Assembly (NCBI RefSeq): GCF_002813375.1
Contig: NZ_PHUJ01000003.1
Location: 2,790,001 to 2,854,000 of the forward strand
DNA length: 64,000 nucleotides
Origin: Pseudonocardia alni
GTDB taxonomy: Bacteria > Actinomycetota > Actinomycetes > Mycobacteriales > Pseudonocardiaceae
Reading direction: 5' to 3'
Position numbers and translations under genes: made by a program. Shown in pieces: positions 53,150-63,291 of the stretch; within the stretch, counting starts at the first letter, position 1; the number at the start of each line of letters is the position of its first letter. The notes under the pieces are model-generated. The model was given only the letters and a program-made list of their open reading frames with translations. It made no database searches and was not told the origin of the DNA.

Positions 53150-54157
53150 TCAGCGACGACGCAGGCCGAGGCGGCGGCCGGAACCGCGGGGCGCGGCGGC
53201 GACGCCCGGACCGCGCGGGTCGCGGACGGCACCGGTGTCGCGCATGCCGTCCCGGCGGGCCTCGCCCTCCGGGTCGAGCCGGCGCCGGACACCGCGGGCC
53301 ACCGCACCGGCACGGCCGGCGACCCGGCGGCGCAGCGGCGGGCGCAGACCGAGCCGACGGGCGGACCGGGCCGCGCGGGCGACGGCGCGGCGCTGGCGGG
53401 TCGGCACGTCCCACGCCTCGGGGTGGCGCGACAGCCAGCGGTAGCGGTAGGCCGTCCAGGGCATGAGCAGCAGGTAGGCGAGTCCGGCGACGGCGATCCC
53501 GAGGAACGGGATCGTGATCAGGATCGCGACGACCGCGGCCACCCCGACGAGCAGCCATCGGGTGGCGCGGGGGGAGACCCGGACCGTCTTGAGCGACAGC
53601 GTCGGGATGCGGCTGACCATGAGCCCGGCCGTGACCAGCGCCCACACCGCGACCAGTGGCCGCTCCGACCACCAGCCCTGACCGAAGTGCAGCCACAGAT
53701 AGATCGGGATGCCCGCGGTCAGCGCGGCCGCGGGTGCCGGGACGCCGACGAAGAACTCACGGGCGAACGGCGGGGCGCTGTCGTCGTCGATCAGGGTGTT
53801 GAAGCGTGCCAGGCGCAGCGCCATGCACACCGCGAACACCAGGGCCACCATCCAGCCGGCCCGGGTGCCCTCGAACGCCCAGATGTAGATGACCAGGGCG
53901 GGGGCGACACCGAAGGACACCAGGTCGGCCAGCGAGTCGAGCTCGGCGCCGATCCGGCTGGAGGCGTCGAGCAGCCGGGCCAGGCCTCCGTCGAGGGCGT
54001 CGCAGAGCGCGGCCACCAGGACGGCGATGATCGCGAAGTCGAAGCGCGACTGGAGCGCGAAGTAGACCGCGGTCAGGCCCGCACAGAGGTTGAGGACGGT
54101 GACCGCGTTCGGCAGCAGCCGCACGCCGGCGGGATAACCGCCGGCGGGGCGGGACAT
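53150..54157 (-). CDS. pssA: CDP-diacylglycerol-serine O-phosphatidyltransferase
   Basis: 335 residues; makes phosphatidylserine from CDP-diacylglycerol and serine at the membrane. The CDP-alcohol phosphotransferase motif DALDGGLARLLDASSRIGAE followed by LDSLAD gives the D-G-x2-A-R-x8-G-x3-D-x3-D pattern. About eight membrane segments. The C-terminal ~95 residues (from RHPEAWDVPTRQ) are extremely Arg-rich and beyond the usual domain. ATG at 54157 with GAGG 8 nt upstream. 10 bp after psd, so the two steps of phosphatidylethanolamine synthesis are co-expressed. Confidence 0.94.
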   Translation of the reverse strand: MSRPAGGYPAGVRLLPNAVTVLNLCAGLTAVYFALQSRFDFAIIAVLVAALCDALDGGLARLLDASSRIGAELDSLADLVSFGVAPALVIYIWAFEGTRAGWMVALVFAVCMALRLARFNTLIDDDSAPPFAREFFVGVPAPAAALTAGIPIYLWLHFGQGWWSERPLVAVWALVTAGLMVSRIPTLSLKTVRVSPRATRWLLVGVAAVVAILITIPFLGIAVAGLAYLLLMPWTAYRYRWLSRHPEAWDVPTRQRRAVARAARSARRLGLRPPLRRRVAGRAGAVARGVRRRLDPEGEARRDGMRDTGAVRDPRGPGVAAAPRGSGRRLGLRRR

Positions 54158-54167
54158 CCCCACGACC

Positions 54168-54878
54168 TCAGCGCTCCGCCGGCCCGGCCACCAGGCCGAG
54201 CACGGTCTCCCCGCCCACGGTCCGCTGGCCGGGGCGGACCAGCGCGGTCGTCCCGGGCGGGAGGTAGGTGTCCACGCGCGAGCCGAACCGGATGAGGCCG
54301 AACCGCTCGCCCGCGGCGACCTCGTCGCCGGCGCGCAGGGCGCAGACGATCCGGCGGGCCAGCAGACCGGCGATCTGCACGACCCCGACCCCGACGCCGT
54401 CGGCGCGGACCACGGTGATCGCGTTGCGCTCGTTGTCCTCGCTCGCCTTGTCCAGGTCCGCGGACAGGAACGTGCCGGGCGAGTACTGGACCCGCGCGAC
54501 GCGGCCGTGCACCGGGACCCACTGGACGTGCACGTCCAGCACGGTCAGGAAGATCGAGACCCGGGTGTGCGGGACCCGCGGCAGGTCGAGCTCGGCGGGC
54601 GGGACCGTCTCGGTCACGGTGGCGACCGCGCCGTCGGCGGGGGCCAGCACCGCGTCGGTGCGCAGCGGCGGGGTCCGGACGGGGTCGCGGAAGAACAGCG
54701 CGGTGGCCGCGGTGGCGAGCAGGCCCGGCAGGGTGCCGCGGCCGGTGAGGGCACGCACCCCCGCCGCAGCGAGCGCCACACCGGCGACGATCGGACGCCC
54801 GCCCGGGTGCATCGGGGGGATCGCGTCCCGGACCAGTCGGGCGATGTGGGTCGGGGAGGTCCCGGTTCCTTCGGCCAT
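54168..54878 (-). CDS. psd: Phosphatidylserine decarboxylase
   Basis: 236 residues, the short actinobacterial/archaeal (PSD-B-like) form. Pyruvoyl-forming processing site is GLIRFGSRVDTYLP near residue 206-219, where the chain should self-cleave before Ser. Other landmarks are VLAPADGAVATV, RVSIFLTVLDVHVQWVPVHG and NERNAITVV. Produces phosphatidylethanolamine from the PssA product. ATG at 54878; upstream in-frame extension has no family support. First gene of psd-pssA-ATPase; its promoter must lie in the 600-bp gap upstream. Confidence 0.95.
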   Translation of the reverse strand: MAEGTGTSPTHIARLVRDAIPPMHPGGRPIVAGVALAAAGVRALTGRGTLPGLLATAATALFFRDPVRTPPLRTDAVLAPADGAVATVTETVPPAELDLPRVPHTRVSIFLTVLDVHVQWVPVHGRVARVQYSPGTFLSADLDKASEDNERNAITVVRADGVGVGVVQIAGLLARRIVCALRAGDEVAAGERFGLIRFGSRVDTYLPPGTTALVRPGQRTVGGETVLGLVAGPAER

Positions 54879-55479
54879 GGTGGGTCGTCGGCTCCTGATG
54901 CTCCGGTGGGGGATCACCAACGCTACGCGGGCGCCGCGGACGGCCGTCCGGCGGGACGACCGGGACACGCCGAGGATCCGGGGGTCCCCGTGCCGGGACG
55001 GAACCGGTGGCAGGATCGTCGGTTCGTGCCCGACGCCGTCCGCCCGCGGTGCGCGACCCCGCGGGCCGGTCGGGGGCAGCACAAAGGGCCGGGGCCGTCG
55101 TCCCCCGAGACGACGACCCCGGCCTTGGAACCGCTCGTCCGCTCCCCAGCGACGGGCGGTGGGTCTTGTGCTGTAAAGGGTCTACCCCTCCACACCGGAA
55201 AGTATTCCTCTCCGACGACCGGCAGTCCAGATCACGACGGATGTCCGCCGTGATCTACCTCTTTCGGCCGAACGGACACCCCCTAGGACGTCGCGCGCGA
55301 TGAGATCGTTGCCCCGACTGCCTATGAACCAGCTCACACTTTCGGCGCAGCCGCACGTCCGCGCGAGTGGTGGGTCCGTCGCAGAGCGCGATCCTGCTCG
55401 CGACGCCCGGACGCCCTGACCGCCCGCCCGGCTCCGCGTGTCACCGCCCGGCGCCGGGCCGCGACCACCGGACGCCGGG
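54879..55479. other. 600-bp region without a recognisable gene
   Basis: Frames here show no protein-like composition. Two hairpins stand out: GGCCGGGG-C-CGTCGTC paired with GACGACG-A-CCCCGGCC (55087-55124, one mismatch) and AGATCACGaCGG-ATGT-CCGcCGTGATCT (55229-55256, one mismatch). Both lie downstream of moeA on the minus strand and may end its transcript; the promoter for psd must also be here. AT content is slightly higher around 55160-55330 (for example TGTAAAGGG, AAAGTATTCCTC). A small RNA is possible but unsupported. Confidence 0.4.
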
Positions 55480-56733
55480 TCACGGGGCGTCGAGCAGCCA
55501 GACCGCGACCTGCTCGCCGTCGGCGACGGAGGTGGTGTCGGCGGGCAGGTCGATCAGGCAGTCGGCCCGGGCGAGCGCCGCGATCAGGTGCGACCCGGTG
55601 GACCCCACCTCGGACACGGTCCCGGCGGCGGCGTCGAGCAGGCCGCGCCGGAACTGGCGGCGCCCCGCGGGCGAGGACAGCGTCCCGGACAGCCGGGCGG
55701 TCACCACCGGCCGCGCCGGTGCGGGGTGCCCGGCCGCCGCCCGGAGCGCGGGCCGGACGAACACCTCGAACGAGACCTGGGAGCTCACCGGGTTCCCGGG
55801 CAGGGTGACGGTGGCGACCTCGGTCCCGCCCAGCTCGAGCCGGCCGCAGCCCTGCGGACCGCCGGGCTGCATCGCGACCTTGCCGAACTCCACGCCGTGG
55901 CCGGTCATGGCGACCTTGACGACCTCGTAGGCGCCGGCGCTCACGCCGCCGGAGGTGAGGACGAGGTCGACGCCGTCGCCGACCTTCTCCGCGAGCACCG
56001 CACGGAACCGCTCGACGTCGTCGGGGACGAAGGACAGCTGCTCGGCCGTCGCGCCCGCCTCCCGGACCGCGACGGCGAGCATCGTGCCGTTGGACTCGTA
56101 GATCTGCCCGGGCGCCAGCGTGCCACCCGGGGCGACGAGTTCCGAGCCGGTGGACAGCACGAGCACGTGCGGGCGACGACGGACCGGCAGCTCCGCCCGG
56201 CCCACGGCGGCGGCGAGCCCGATCTGGGGCGCGGCCAGCACCGTCCCGGCCCGCAGTACGACGGCACCCGACGCGGCGTCCTCACCGGCCCGGCGGACGA
56301 ACGCGCCCGGCTGCGGGGCCTCGTGGATCCGGACGCGGTCGAGCCCGCCGCCGGGACCGGCGTCGGTCTGCTCGACCGGCACGATCGCGTCCGCGCCCTC
56401 GGGGACGGGGGCGCCCGTCATGATCCTGGCCCCGGTGCCCGGCGCCAGCGCGGGGACGTCGGTGCGCCCGGCCGGGATGTCGGCCGCGACCGGGAGCTCC
56501 ACCGGCGATTCCGCCGAGGCGCCGGCGAGGTCGGCCGCGCGGACCGCGTAGCCGTCCATCGCGGAGTTGTCGAAGGGCGGCAGCGCGACGCCCGCCGTCA
56601 GGTCCTCGGCCAGTACCCGGCCGCTCGCGGCGGCCAGCGCGACCGGCTCGGTCCCGGTCGGCGGCAGCAGGGCCGCGACCGCCGCGGCGTGCTCGGAGAC
56701 GCTGCGCGGACCAGCCTGCGACCAGGTGCTCAT
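55480..56733 (-). CDS. moeA: Molybdopterin molybdenumtransferase
   Basis: 417 residues; inserts molybdate into adenylated molybdopterin. Motifs: PPFDNSAMDGYAVRAADLAG, TGAPVPEGADAIVPVEQT, the MPT-binding VLSTGSELV, and TSGGVSAGAYEVVK. The final domain (LSGTLSSPAGRRQFRRG) is complete. ATG at 56733. It provides cofactor for molybdenum enzymes such as the CoxL-like protein in this window. Corresponds in position to moeA2 (Rv0438c). Divergent from groEL, sharing ~220 bp that hold the CIRCE elements. Confidence 0.95.
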   Translation of the reverse strand: MSTWSQAGPRSVSEHAAAVAALLPPTGTEPVALAAASGRVLAEDLTAGVALPPFDNSAMDGYAVRAADLAGASAESPVELPVAADIPAGRTDVPALAPGTGARIMTGAPVPEGADAIVPVEQTDAGPGGGLDRVRIHEAPQPGAFVRRAGEDAASGAVVLRAGTVLAAPQIGLAAAVGRAELPVRRRPHVLVLSTGSELVAPGGTLAPGQIYESNGTMLAVAVREAGATAEQLSFVPDDVERFRAVLAEKVGDGVDLVLTSGGVSAGAYEVVKVAMTGHGVEFGKVAMQPGGPQGCGRLELGGTEVATVTLPGNPVSSQVSFEVFVRPALRAAAGHPAPARPVVTARLSGTLSSPAGRRQFRRGLLDAAAGTVSEVGSTGSHLIAALARADCLIDLPADTTSVADGEQVAVWLLDAP

Positions 56734-56783
56734 GGCCCCATCCTGCCCGCCGTCGCGGACGGCCCGCAGCCCGGCGGGGTCCG

Positions 56784-58580
<1,797 letters not shown>

Positions 58581-58614
58581 TCGGTCCTGCCTCACCAGGC
58601 ACACAGCACCACCC

Positions 58615-58652
58615 CGCGGGGGCGGTACCGGTTCGCCGGTGCCGCCCCCGCG
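58615..58652 (+). terminator. Terminator hairpin of groEL
   Basis: 17-bp stem with one wobble (CGCGGGGGCGGTACCGG against CCGGTGCCGCCCCCGCG) capped by a TTCG tetraloop, 34 nt after the stop; it also lies 20 bp from the convergent WYL gene stop. Confidence 0.8.
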
Positions 58653-58671
58653 GCGCGTCCGGGGGCCGCCG

Positions 58672-59637
58672 TCACCCCAGGGCGACGACGGCCGCGCGGG
58701 CCCGCTCCCGCAGCGCCGTCACCAGCTCCGGCGGGTCCAGCACCCGCACGTCCGGCAGCAGCGGCCACAGCGCCCGCCCGGCGTGGAAGAGGTCCCCGAA
58801 CGCGGCGACGACCTCGGTCGTCCCGTCCCGTGTCCGCTCCTCGTCGACGGTGACGGCGGACAGCGCGTCGCGACGGTCGGCGGGCAGCGCGAGGCGGACC
58901 CGGATCCCGGGCCGCCGCGCCCGGAAGTCCTCCCGGCGGCGCAACCACAGCTCCTCCAGGTCGACTCCCTCGGGCCGGTATGCGGGCTCGGCCAGCGGCT
59001 CGGCCTCCTCGATCCGCGACACCCGGTAGGTGCGGTCGTCCCCGTCGCGCAGCGCCAGCAGGTACCAGCGCCCCGACGCCTGGACCAGCCCGACCGGGTC
59101 GACGACGCGTTCGGCGGCGGGCCCGGGCTCCGCGCCCGGCCGGGTCCCGGTCCGGTAGCGGATGCGGAGCCGGACCCCGCCGAACACCGCGCGCTGGACG
59201 GCGGTGAGCACGTCGGTGGTCGCGCCGTCGTCGGTGTCGCGCAGCCAGCCGCCGCGCCGGACCAGCACCCGTCCGGCGGCGTCGGTGGCCTGTTCCCGGG
59301 CGGCGTCCGGCAGCGCGGTGACGATCTTGCGCATGGCCGAGGCGAACTCCGGCCCCAGCCCGAGCGCGCCGGGCGTCGACGTCGCGCCGGAGCCGAGCAG
59401 CGCGACCGCCTCCCCCGGGGTCAGACCGGTGAGGTCGGTGGTGAAGCCCGGCAGCAGTGCGAAGCCGCCGTGCCTGCCGCGTTCGGCGTAGACCGGGATG
59501 CCCGCGGCCGACAGCGCCTCGACGTCGCGCAGCACGGTGCGCTCGGAGACCTCCAGCTCGCGCGCGAGCACGGCGGCGGTGGTCCGGCCGCGGTGGCGCA
59601 GCAGGAGCACGAGGGACAGGAGCCGGTCGGCGCGCAC
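58672..59637 (-). CDS. WYL-domain transcriptional regulator
   Basis: 321 residues. N-terminal winged HTH (RADRLLSLVLLLRHRGRTTA, VSERTVLRDVEALSAAG), a middle segment, and a WYL domain with VQASGRWYLLALRDGDDRTYRVSRI (cited part: GRWYLLALRDGDDRTYRVSR). WYL domains sense nucleic-acid or nucleotide ligands. GTG start. It is divergent from the TIGR03086 gene 63 bp away, probably its target: an inverted repeat CGACA-N5-TGTCG lies between them at 59662-59676. Confidence 0.92.
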   Translation of the reverse strand: MRADRLLSLVLLLRHRGRTTAAVLARELEVSERTVLRDVEALSAAGIPVYAERGRHGGFALLPGFTTDLTGLTPGEAVALLGSGATSTPGALGLGPEFASAMRKIVTALPDAAREQATDAAGRVLVRRGGWLRDTDDGATTDVLTAVQRAVFGGVRLRIRYRTGTRPGAEPGPAAERVVDPVGLVQASGRWYLLALRDGDDRTYRVSRIEEAEPLAEPAYRPEGVDLEELWLRRREDFRARRPGIRVRLALPADRRDALSAVTVDEERTRDGTTEVVAAFGDLFHAGRALWPLLPDVRVLDPPELVTALRERARAAVVALG

Positions 59638-59661
59638 GTCCCGGAGAATGTCATGGAATCA

Positions 59662-59676
59662 CGACAGGAGATGTCG
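59662..59676. promoter_or_regulatory. Inverted repeat between WYL regulator and TIGR03086 gene
   Basis: CGACA-GGAGA-TGTCG, in the 63-bp divergent region. A possible operator for the WYL regulator; only ten defined bases, so it may be chance. Confidence 0.3.
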
Positions 59677-59700
59677 GGTATCGCGGGCACGCTGGCGCCC

Positions 59701-60309
59701 ATGACGAACCCGACGCTCACCACCGATCCCCGCCCCGCCTACCTGGCCGCCCTCGACTGGGTCGCCGACCTCGCCCGGGCCGTGCCCGCCGACCGGATGG
59801 CCGACCCCACCCCCTGCGACGACTTCGACGTCCGCACCCTGCTCGCGCACCTGGTCACGACACTGCGCAGACCGGCGGCGCTCGCCGCCGGCACCGACCC
59901 GATGGCCGCCCCGCTGGTCAGCGACGACGTCCTCGACGACCCGGTGTCGGCCTACGTCGACGAGGCGGCGGCGCTGCAGGCCGTCTGGTCCGGCCCGGAC
60001 GGCGAGGCACTGCTCGACCGGGTCGCGCGGCTGCCGTTCGGCGAGGTCCCGGCGCGGGCCGCGCTGGCCGTGTACCTGAACGAGACGCTGGTGCACGGGT
60101 GGGACCTGGCCGTCGCCACCGGGCAGGACCCGGAGGCCGACCGGGAGCTGGCGACGACGGCGCTCGCCACCGCCCACGCGTACCTGCCCGCCGAGCGGCG
60201 TGGCGGCCCGGTGCCGTTCGGCCCGGTCGTGGAGCACCGCCCGGAGGCGGGGCCGACCGAGCGGCTGGCGAACTGGTCGGGCCGGGTGTCGACGGGCTGG
60301 GTGGGCTGA
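59701..60309 (+). CDS. TIGR03086-family (mycothiol-dependent-enzyme-like, DinB-fold) protein
   Basis: 202 residues with the four-helix DinB/MDMPI fold pattern: TPCDDFDVRTLLAHLVTT near residues 37-54, carrying the first metal-site His, and NETLVHGWDLAVATG near 128-142, with the second. Related proteins are zinc-dependent mycothiol S-transferases or isomerases. ATG at 59701 begins the homologous region but has no ribosome-binding site; the in-frame ATG at 59671 follows AGGAG directly. The actual substrate is unknown. Confidence 0.85.
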   Translation: MTNPTLTTDPRPAYLAALDWVADLARAVPADRMADPTPCDDFDVRTLLAHLVTTLRRPAALAAGTDPMAAPLVSDDVLDDPVSAYVDEAAALQAVWSGPDGEALLDRVARLPFGEVPARAALAVYLNETLVHGWDLAVATGQDPEADRELATTALATAHAYLPAERRGGPVPFGPVVEHRPEAGPTERLANWSGRVSTGWVG

Positions 60310-60345
60310 CGGGCCGGGCGGACCGGGCGGGCCGGGCGGACCGAC

Positions 60346-60393
60346 GGGCTCCGGCGTCGCGGCTCCCCCTCGTGAGCCGCGACGCCGGAGCCC
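60346..60393. terminator. Bidirectional terminator hairpin
   Basis: Perfect 20-bp stem with an 8-nt loop between the convergent TIGR03086 and PspC genes; the longest uninterrupted stem in the window. Confidence 0.85.
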
Positions 60394-60411
60394 TGCGCCC
60401 ACCCCACCGGC

Positions 60412-60999
60412 TCAGGCGGCCGGTGCGATCAGCCAGGCGGCGAGGTAGACCAGTGCCGCCGCGCCACCGGTGACCAGGGTCAGGACGAGGACCGCGATGC
60501 GCAGCAGCGCGGCGTCCGCACCCAGGTCGGCGGCGAGACCGCCGCAGACACCGCCGAGCATCCGGTCGGTGCTGCTGCGCCGGAGCCGGAACGCGGCGAC
60601 GCGGTCGCCGATCCCCTGCGCCGTCGTCCGGGTCCCGGCTCCGCCGTACGGCGCGCCCGCGGTGGAAGGCGCCCCGGCGCCCGGACCGGGGTGGGCGGTC
60701 CCGGGGTCCGCAGCGGCGTCCGGGCCCGCGTCGGAGGGACCGGCGCCGGTGGGCGGGGCCTCCGGTCCCGCTGCACCGACGCCCGCGGTACCGGCGCCCG
60801 CGGTACCGGCGCCCTCCGGCATGCCGGAGGTGGCGGCGCCGAGCGGTCCGGGGTCGGTCGCGTCGGGACCGGTGGCCGTCGCGGCGACCGGCACCCGGTC
60901 GGTCACCGCGGCGTCGTCGGCCCCGACGACCTCCGTCGAGGCGTCGTGGACGTCGGTCCCGGTCGGTGCCGTACCGGTCGTGCTCGCGTTGTTCTCCAT
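60412..60999 (-). CDS. PspC-domain membrane protein
   Basis: 195 residues. The first ~130 are Ala/Gly/Pro/Thr-rich and likely disordered. The C-terminal PspC domain begins at LRRSSTDRMLGGVCGGLAADLGADAALLRI (cited part: RMLGGVCGGLAADLGADAAL) and ends in a hydrophobic segment (VLTLVTGGAAALVYLAAWLI). PspC proteins belong to membrane-stress responses. Classical forms are ~60-110 residues, so the N-terminal extension is unusual. ATG at 60999 with TGGAG upstream. Confidence 0.88.
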   Translation of the reverse strand: MENNASTTGTAPTGTDVHDASTEVVGADDAAVTDRVPVAATATGPDATDPGPLGAATSGMPEGAGTAGAGTAGVGAAGPEAPPTGAGPSDAGPDAAADPGTAHPGPGAGAPSTAGAPYGGAGTRTTAQGIGDRVAAFRLRRSSTDRMLGGVCGGLAADLGADAALLRIAVLVLTLVTGGAAALVYLAAWLIAPAA

Positions 61000-61266
61000 G
61001 GCTCCAGGCTGTCGCCCCGGCGAGCGCCGGGACTCGGGACGAGCCCGGAGACCGACCCGGAACCGGGGCCGCCCCGCCTCAGGGGCACGGCCCCGCGCGT
61101 CCCGGGGTCGCGGTGCGGCTCAGCCCGGCGAGCGGGGCCCGGGCGGGCCGGAACCGGGCGGTGGGTGGCCGGGCGGCGGCGACATGTGCCCTCCCCGGGC
61201 GTCGCGGACCGCACCGGTGTGCCCGTGATCGGCGCCGTACGGAGGCCCCCGATCCGGGGGGCGGGC

Positions 61267-62928
61267 TCAGCCGGCGTCGGGCAGGGCGGGGCCGAGGAGG
61301 TCGTCGGCGTCGACGATCCGGTAGGCGTAGCCCTGTTCGGCGAGGAAACGCTGCCGGTGCGCGGCGTAGTCGGTGTCCACGGTGTCGCGGGACACCACCG
61401 AGTAGAAGTGCGCCTGGCGGCCGTCGTTCTTCGGGCGCAGCAGACGTCCGAGCCGCTGGGCCTCCTCCTGCCGGGACCCGAACGTGCCGCTGACCTGCAC
61501 CGCGATCGTCGCCTCGGGCAGGTCGATGGAGAAGTTCGCGACCTTCGAGACGACCAGCGTCGCGATCTCGCCGCGGCGGAACGCGTCGAACAGCTTCTCC
61601 CGCTCCTTGTTGCGGGTGGAGCCCTGGATGACCGGGGCACCGAGCTTCTCCCCCAGCGCGTCGAGCTGCTCCAGGTAGGCCCCGATGACGAGCGTCTGCT
61701 CCCCGGAGTGCCGGTCGAGGATCGCCTGCACGACGTTGAGCTTGGTGTTCGCCGTCGACGCCGTCCGGTAGCGCTCCTCGGAGTCCGCCGTCGCGTAGGA
61801 CATGCGCTCGGCGTCGGTCAGCGTGACCCGCACCTCGATGCACTCGGCGGGCGCGATCCAGCCCTGCGCCTCGATGTCGCGCCACGGGGCGTCGTAGCGC
61901 TTCGGGCCGATCAGGGAGAACACGTCGCCCTCGCGGCCGTCCTCGCGGACCAGGGTCGCGGTGAGGCCGAGCCTGCGGCGGGACTGCAGGTCCGCCGTCA
62001 TCCGGAAGACCGGCGCCGGGAGGAGGTGCACCTCGTCGTAGACGACCAGGCCCCAGTCCCGGGAGTCGAACAGCTCCAGGTGCTTGTACTCGCCCTTGGT
62101 CTTGCGGGTGACGACCTGGTACGTGGCGATGGTGACCGGGCGGATCTCCTTCTTCTCGCCCGAGTACTCGCCGATCTCCTCCTCGGTCAGCGACGTCCGC
62201 GCGATCAGCTCGCGCTTCCACTGCCGCCCGGAGACGGTGTTGGTCACCAGGATCAGGGTCGTCGCGCCCGCCTTGGCCATCGCGGCCGCACCGACGAGGG
62301 TCTTGCCCGCGCCGCAGGGCAGCACGACCACCCCGGAGCCGCCCTCCCAGAACCCGTCGACCGCCTGTTGCTGGTAGTCCCGCAGCGTCCAGCCGTCCTG
62401 CTCCAGCTCGATGGGGTGGGCCTCGCCGTCGACGTACCCGGCGAGGTCCTCGGCGGGCCAGCCGACCTTGAGCAGTGCCTGCTTGAGGTGCCCGCGCTCG
62501 GACGGGTGCACGACGACGGTGTCGTCGTCGAGCCGCGCGCCCAGCATCGGGCTGATCTTCTTCTGCCGGAGGATCTCCTCCAGCACGGCGCGGTCCAGCG
62601 CGGTGAGGACGAGGCCGTGCGCGGGGTGGTTGGACAGCTGCAGCCGCCCGTAGCGCCCCATCGTGTCGACGACGTCGACCAGGAGCGGCTGCGGGACCGG
62701 GTAGCGGGCCCAGCGGACCAGCGCGTCGACGACCTGCTCGGCGTCGTGCCCGGCGGCGCGCGCGTTCCAGAGGGCCAGCGGGGTGACCCGGTAGGTGTGG
62801 ACGTGTTCGGGTGCCCGCTCCAGCTCGGCGAAGGGCGCGATGGCGGCGCGGGCCGCCGCGGAGTCGGGGTGGTCGACCTCGAGCAGCAGTGTCTTGTCGG
62901 ACTGGACGATCAGGGGGCCGTCGGTCAC
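61267..62928 (-). CDS. XPB-family DNA repair helicase
   Basis: 553 residues, superfamily 2 3'-5' helicase. Seen: RDYQQQAVDGFW, Walker A LPCGAGKTLVG, DEVH box VVYDEVHLLPA, LGLTATLVREDG, the XPB-type RED-like motif in TLVREDG, motif V VSKVANFSIDLPEA, and motif VI QEEAQRLGRLLRPK. Length fits mycobacterial XPB (~540). It acts in DNA unwinding or repair; its bacterial pathway is unclear. GTG at 62928 with GAGAGGA 8 nt upstream chosen over a GTG at 63012, which lies outside the homologous region. Confidence 0.94.
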   Translation of the reverse strand: MTDGPLIVQSDKTLLLEVDHPDSAAARAAIAPFAELERAPEHVHTYRVTPLALWNARAAGHDAEQVVDALVRWARYPVPQPLLVDVVDTMGRYGRLQLSNHPAHGLVLTALDRAVLEEILRQKKISPMLGARLDDDTVVVHPSERGHLKQALLKVGWPAEDLAGYVDGEAHPIELEQDGWTLRDYQQQAVDGFWEGGSGVVVLPCGAGKTLVGAAAMAKAGATTLILVTNTVSGRQWKRELIARTSLTEEEIGEYSGEKKEIRPVTIATYQVVTRKTKGEYKHLELFDSRDWGLVVYDEVHLLPAPVFRMTADLQSRRRLGLTATLVREDGREGDVFSLIGPKRYDAPWRDIEAQGWIAPAECIEVRVTLTDAERMSYATADSEERYRTASTANTKLNVVQAILDRHSGEQTLVIGAYLEQLDALGEKLGAPVIQGSTRNKEREKLFDAFRRGEIATLVVSKVANFSIDLPEATIAVQVSGTFGSRQEEAQRLGRLLRPKNDGRQAHFYSVVSRDTVDTDYAAHRQRFLAEQGYAYRIVDADDLLGPALPDAG

Positions 62929-63291
62929 GGAACGAATCCTCTCGAGGCCGGGGGACGGAGCTGTACGGGTCCGCCGGACGCCGAGCGGAGACGAGCGGTC
63001 GGCGTGTGTCACGTCACGTGACCATGAGGCAACCGGCCCTACGCCACTCGGGAGACGAGGGTTCCGGGGGCTAGACTCGGCAGCCGTCCGTCACGCACAG
63101 ACGGGACCCGGCACGATCATATCCGTCCGACTCCCCCGGGACGCGGCAACCGCCGCCCCGTGTCGGTCGTGGTGTGGTCGAGCGGTTCCCGTCGTGACCC
63201 CGAAAGGCGCACCGGACCAGCTGATGCTCCCCGACCTCGTGCCCGCCGCGCCGCCCGTCCCCGGACCGGAGACCGACAGGGAGATCTCGCC
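62929..63291. other. Intergenic region between XPB and the sensor kinase
   Basis: 363 bp with no convincing gene. A -10-like TAGACT occurs near 63074 on the plus strand. A 33-codon frame starting at GTG 63194 ends in the GTGA overlap with the next gene; it has no ribosome-binding site and Pro-rich composition, so it was not called. Confidence 0.4.

Noticed and set aside
55160..55330. Possible tRNA or small RNA gene in the gap upstream of psd
   Set aside because: No cloverleaf, no TTC-loop consensus or anticodon arm could be fitted; kept only as an uncharacterised gap.
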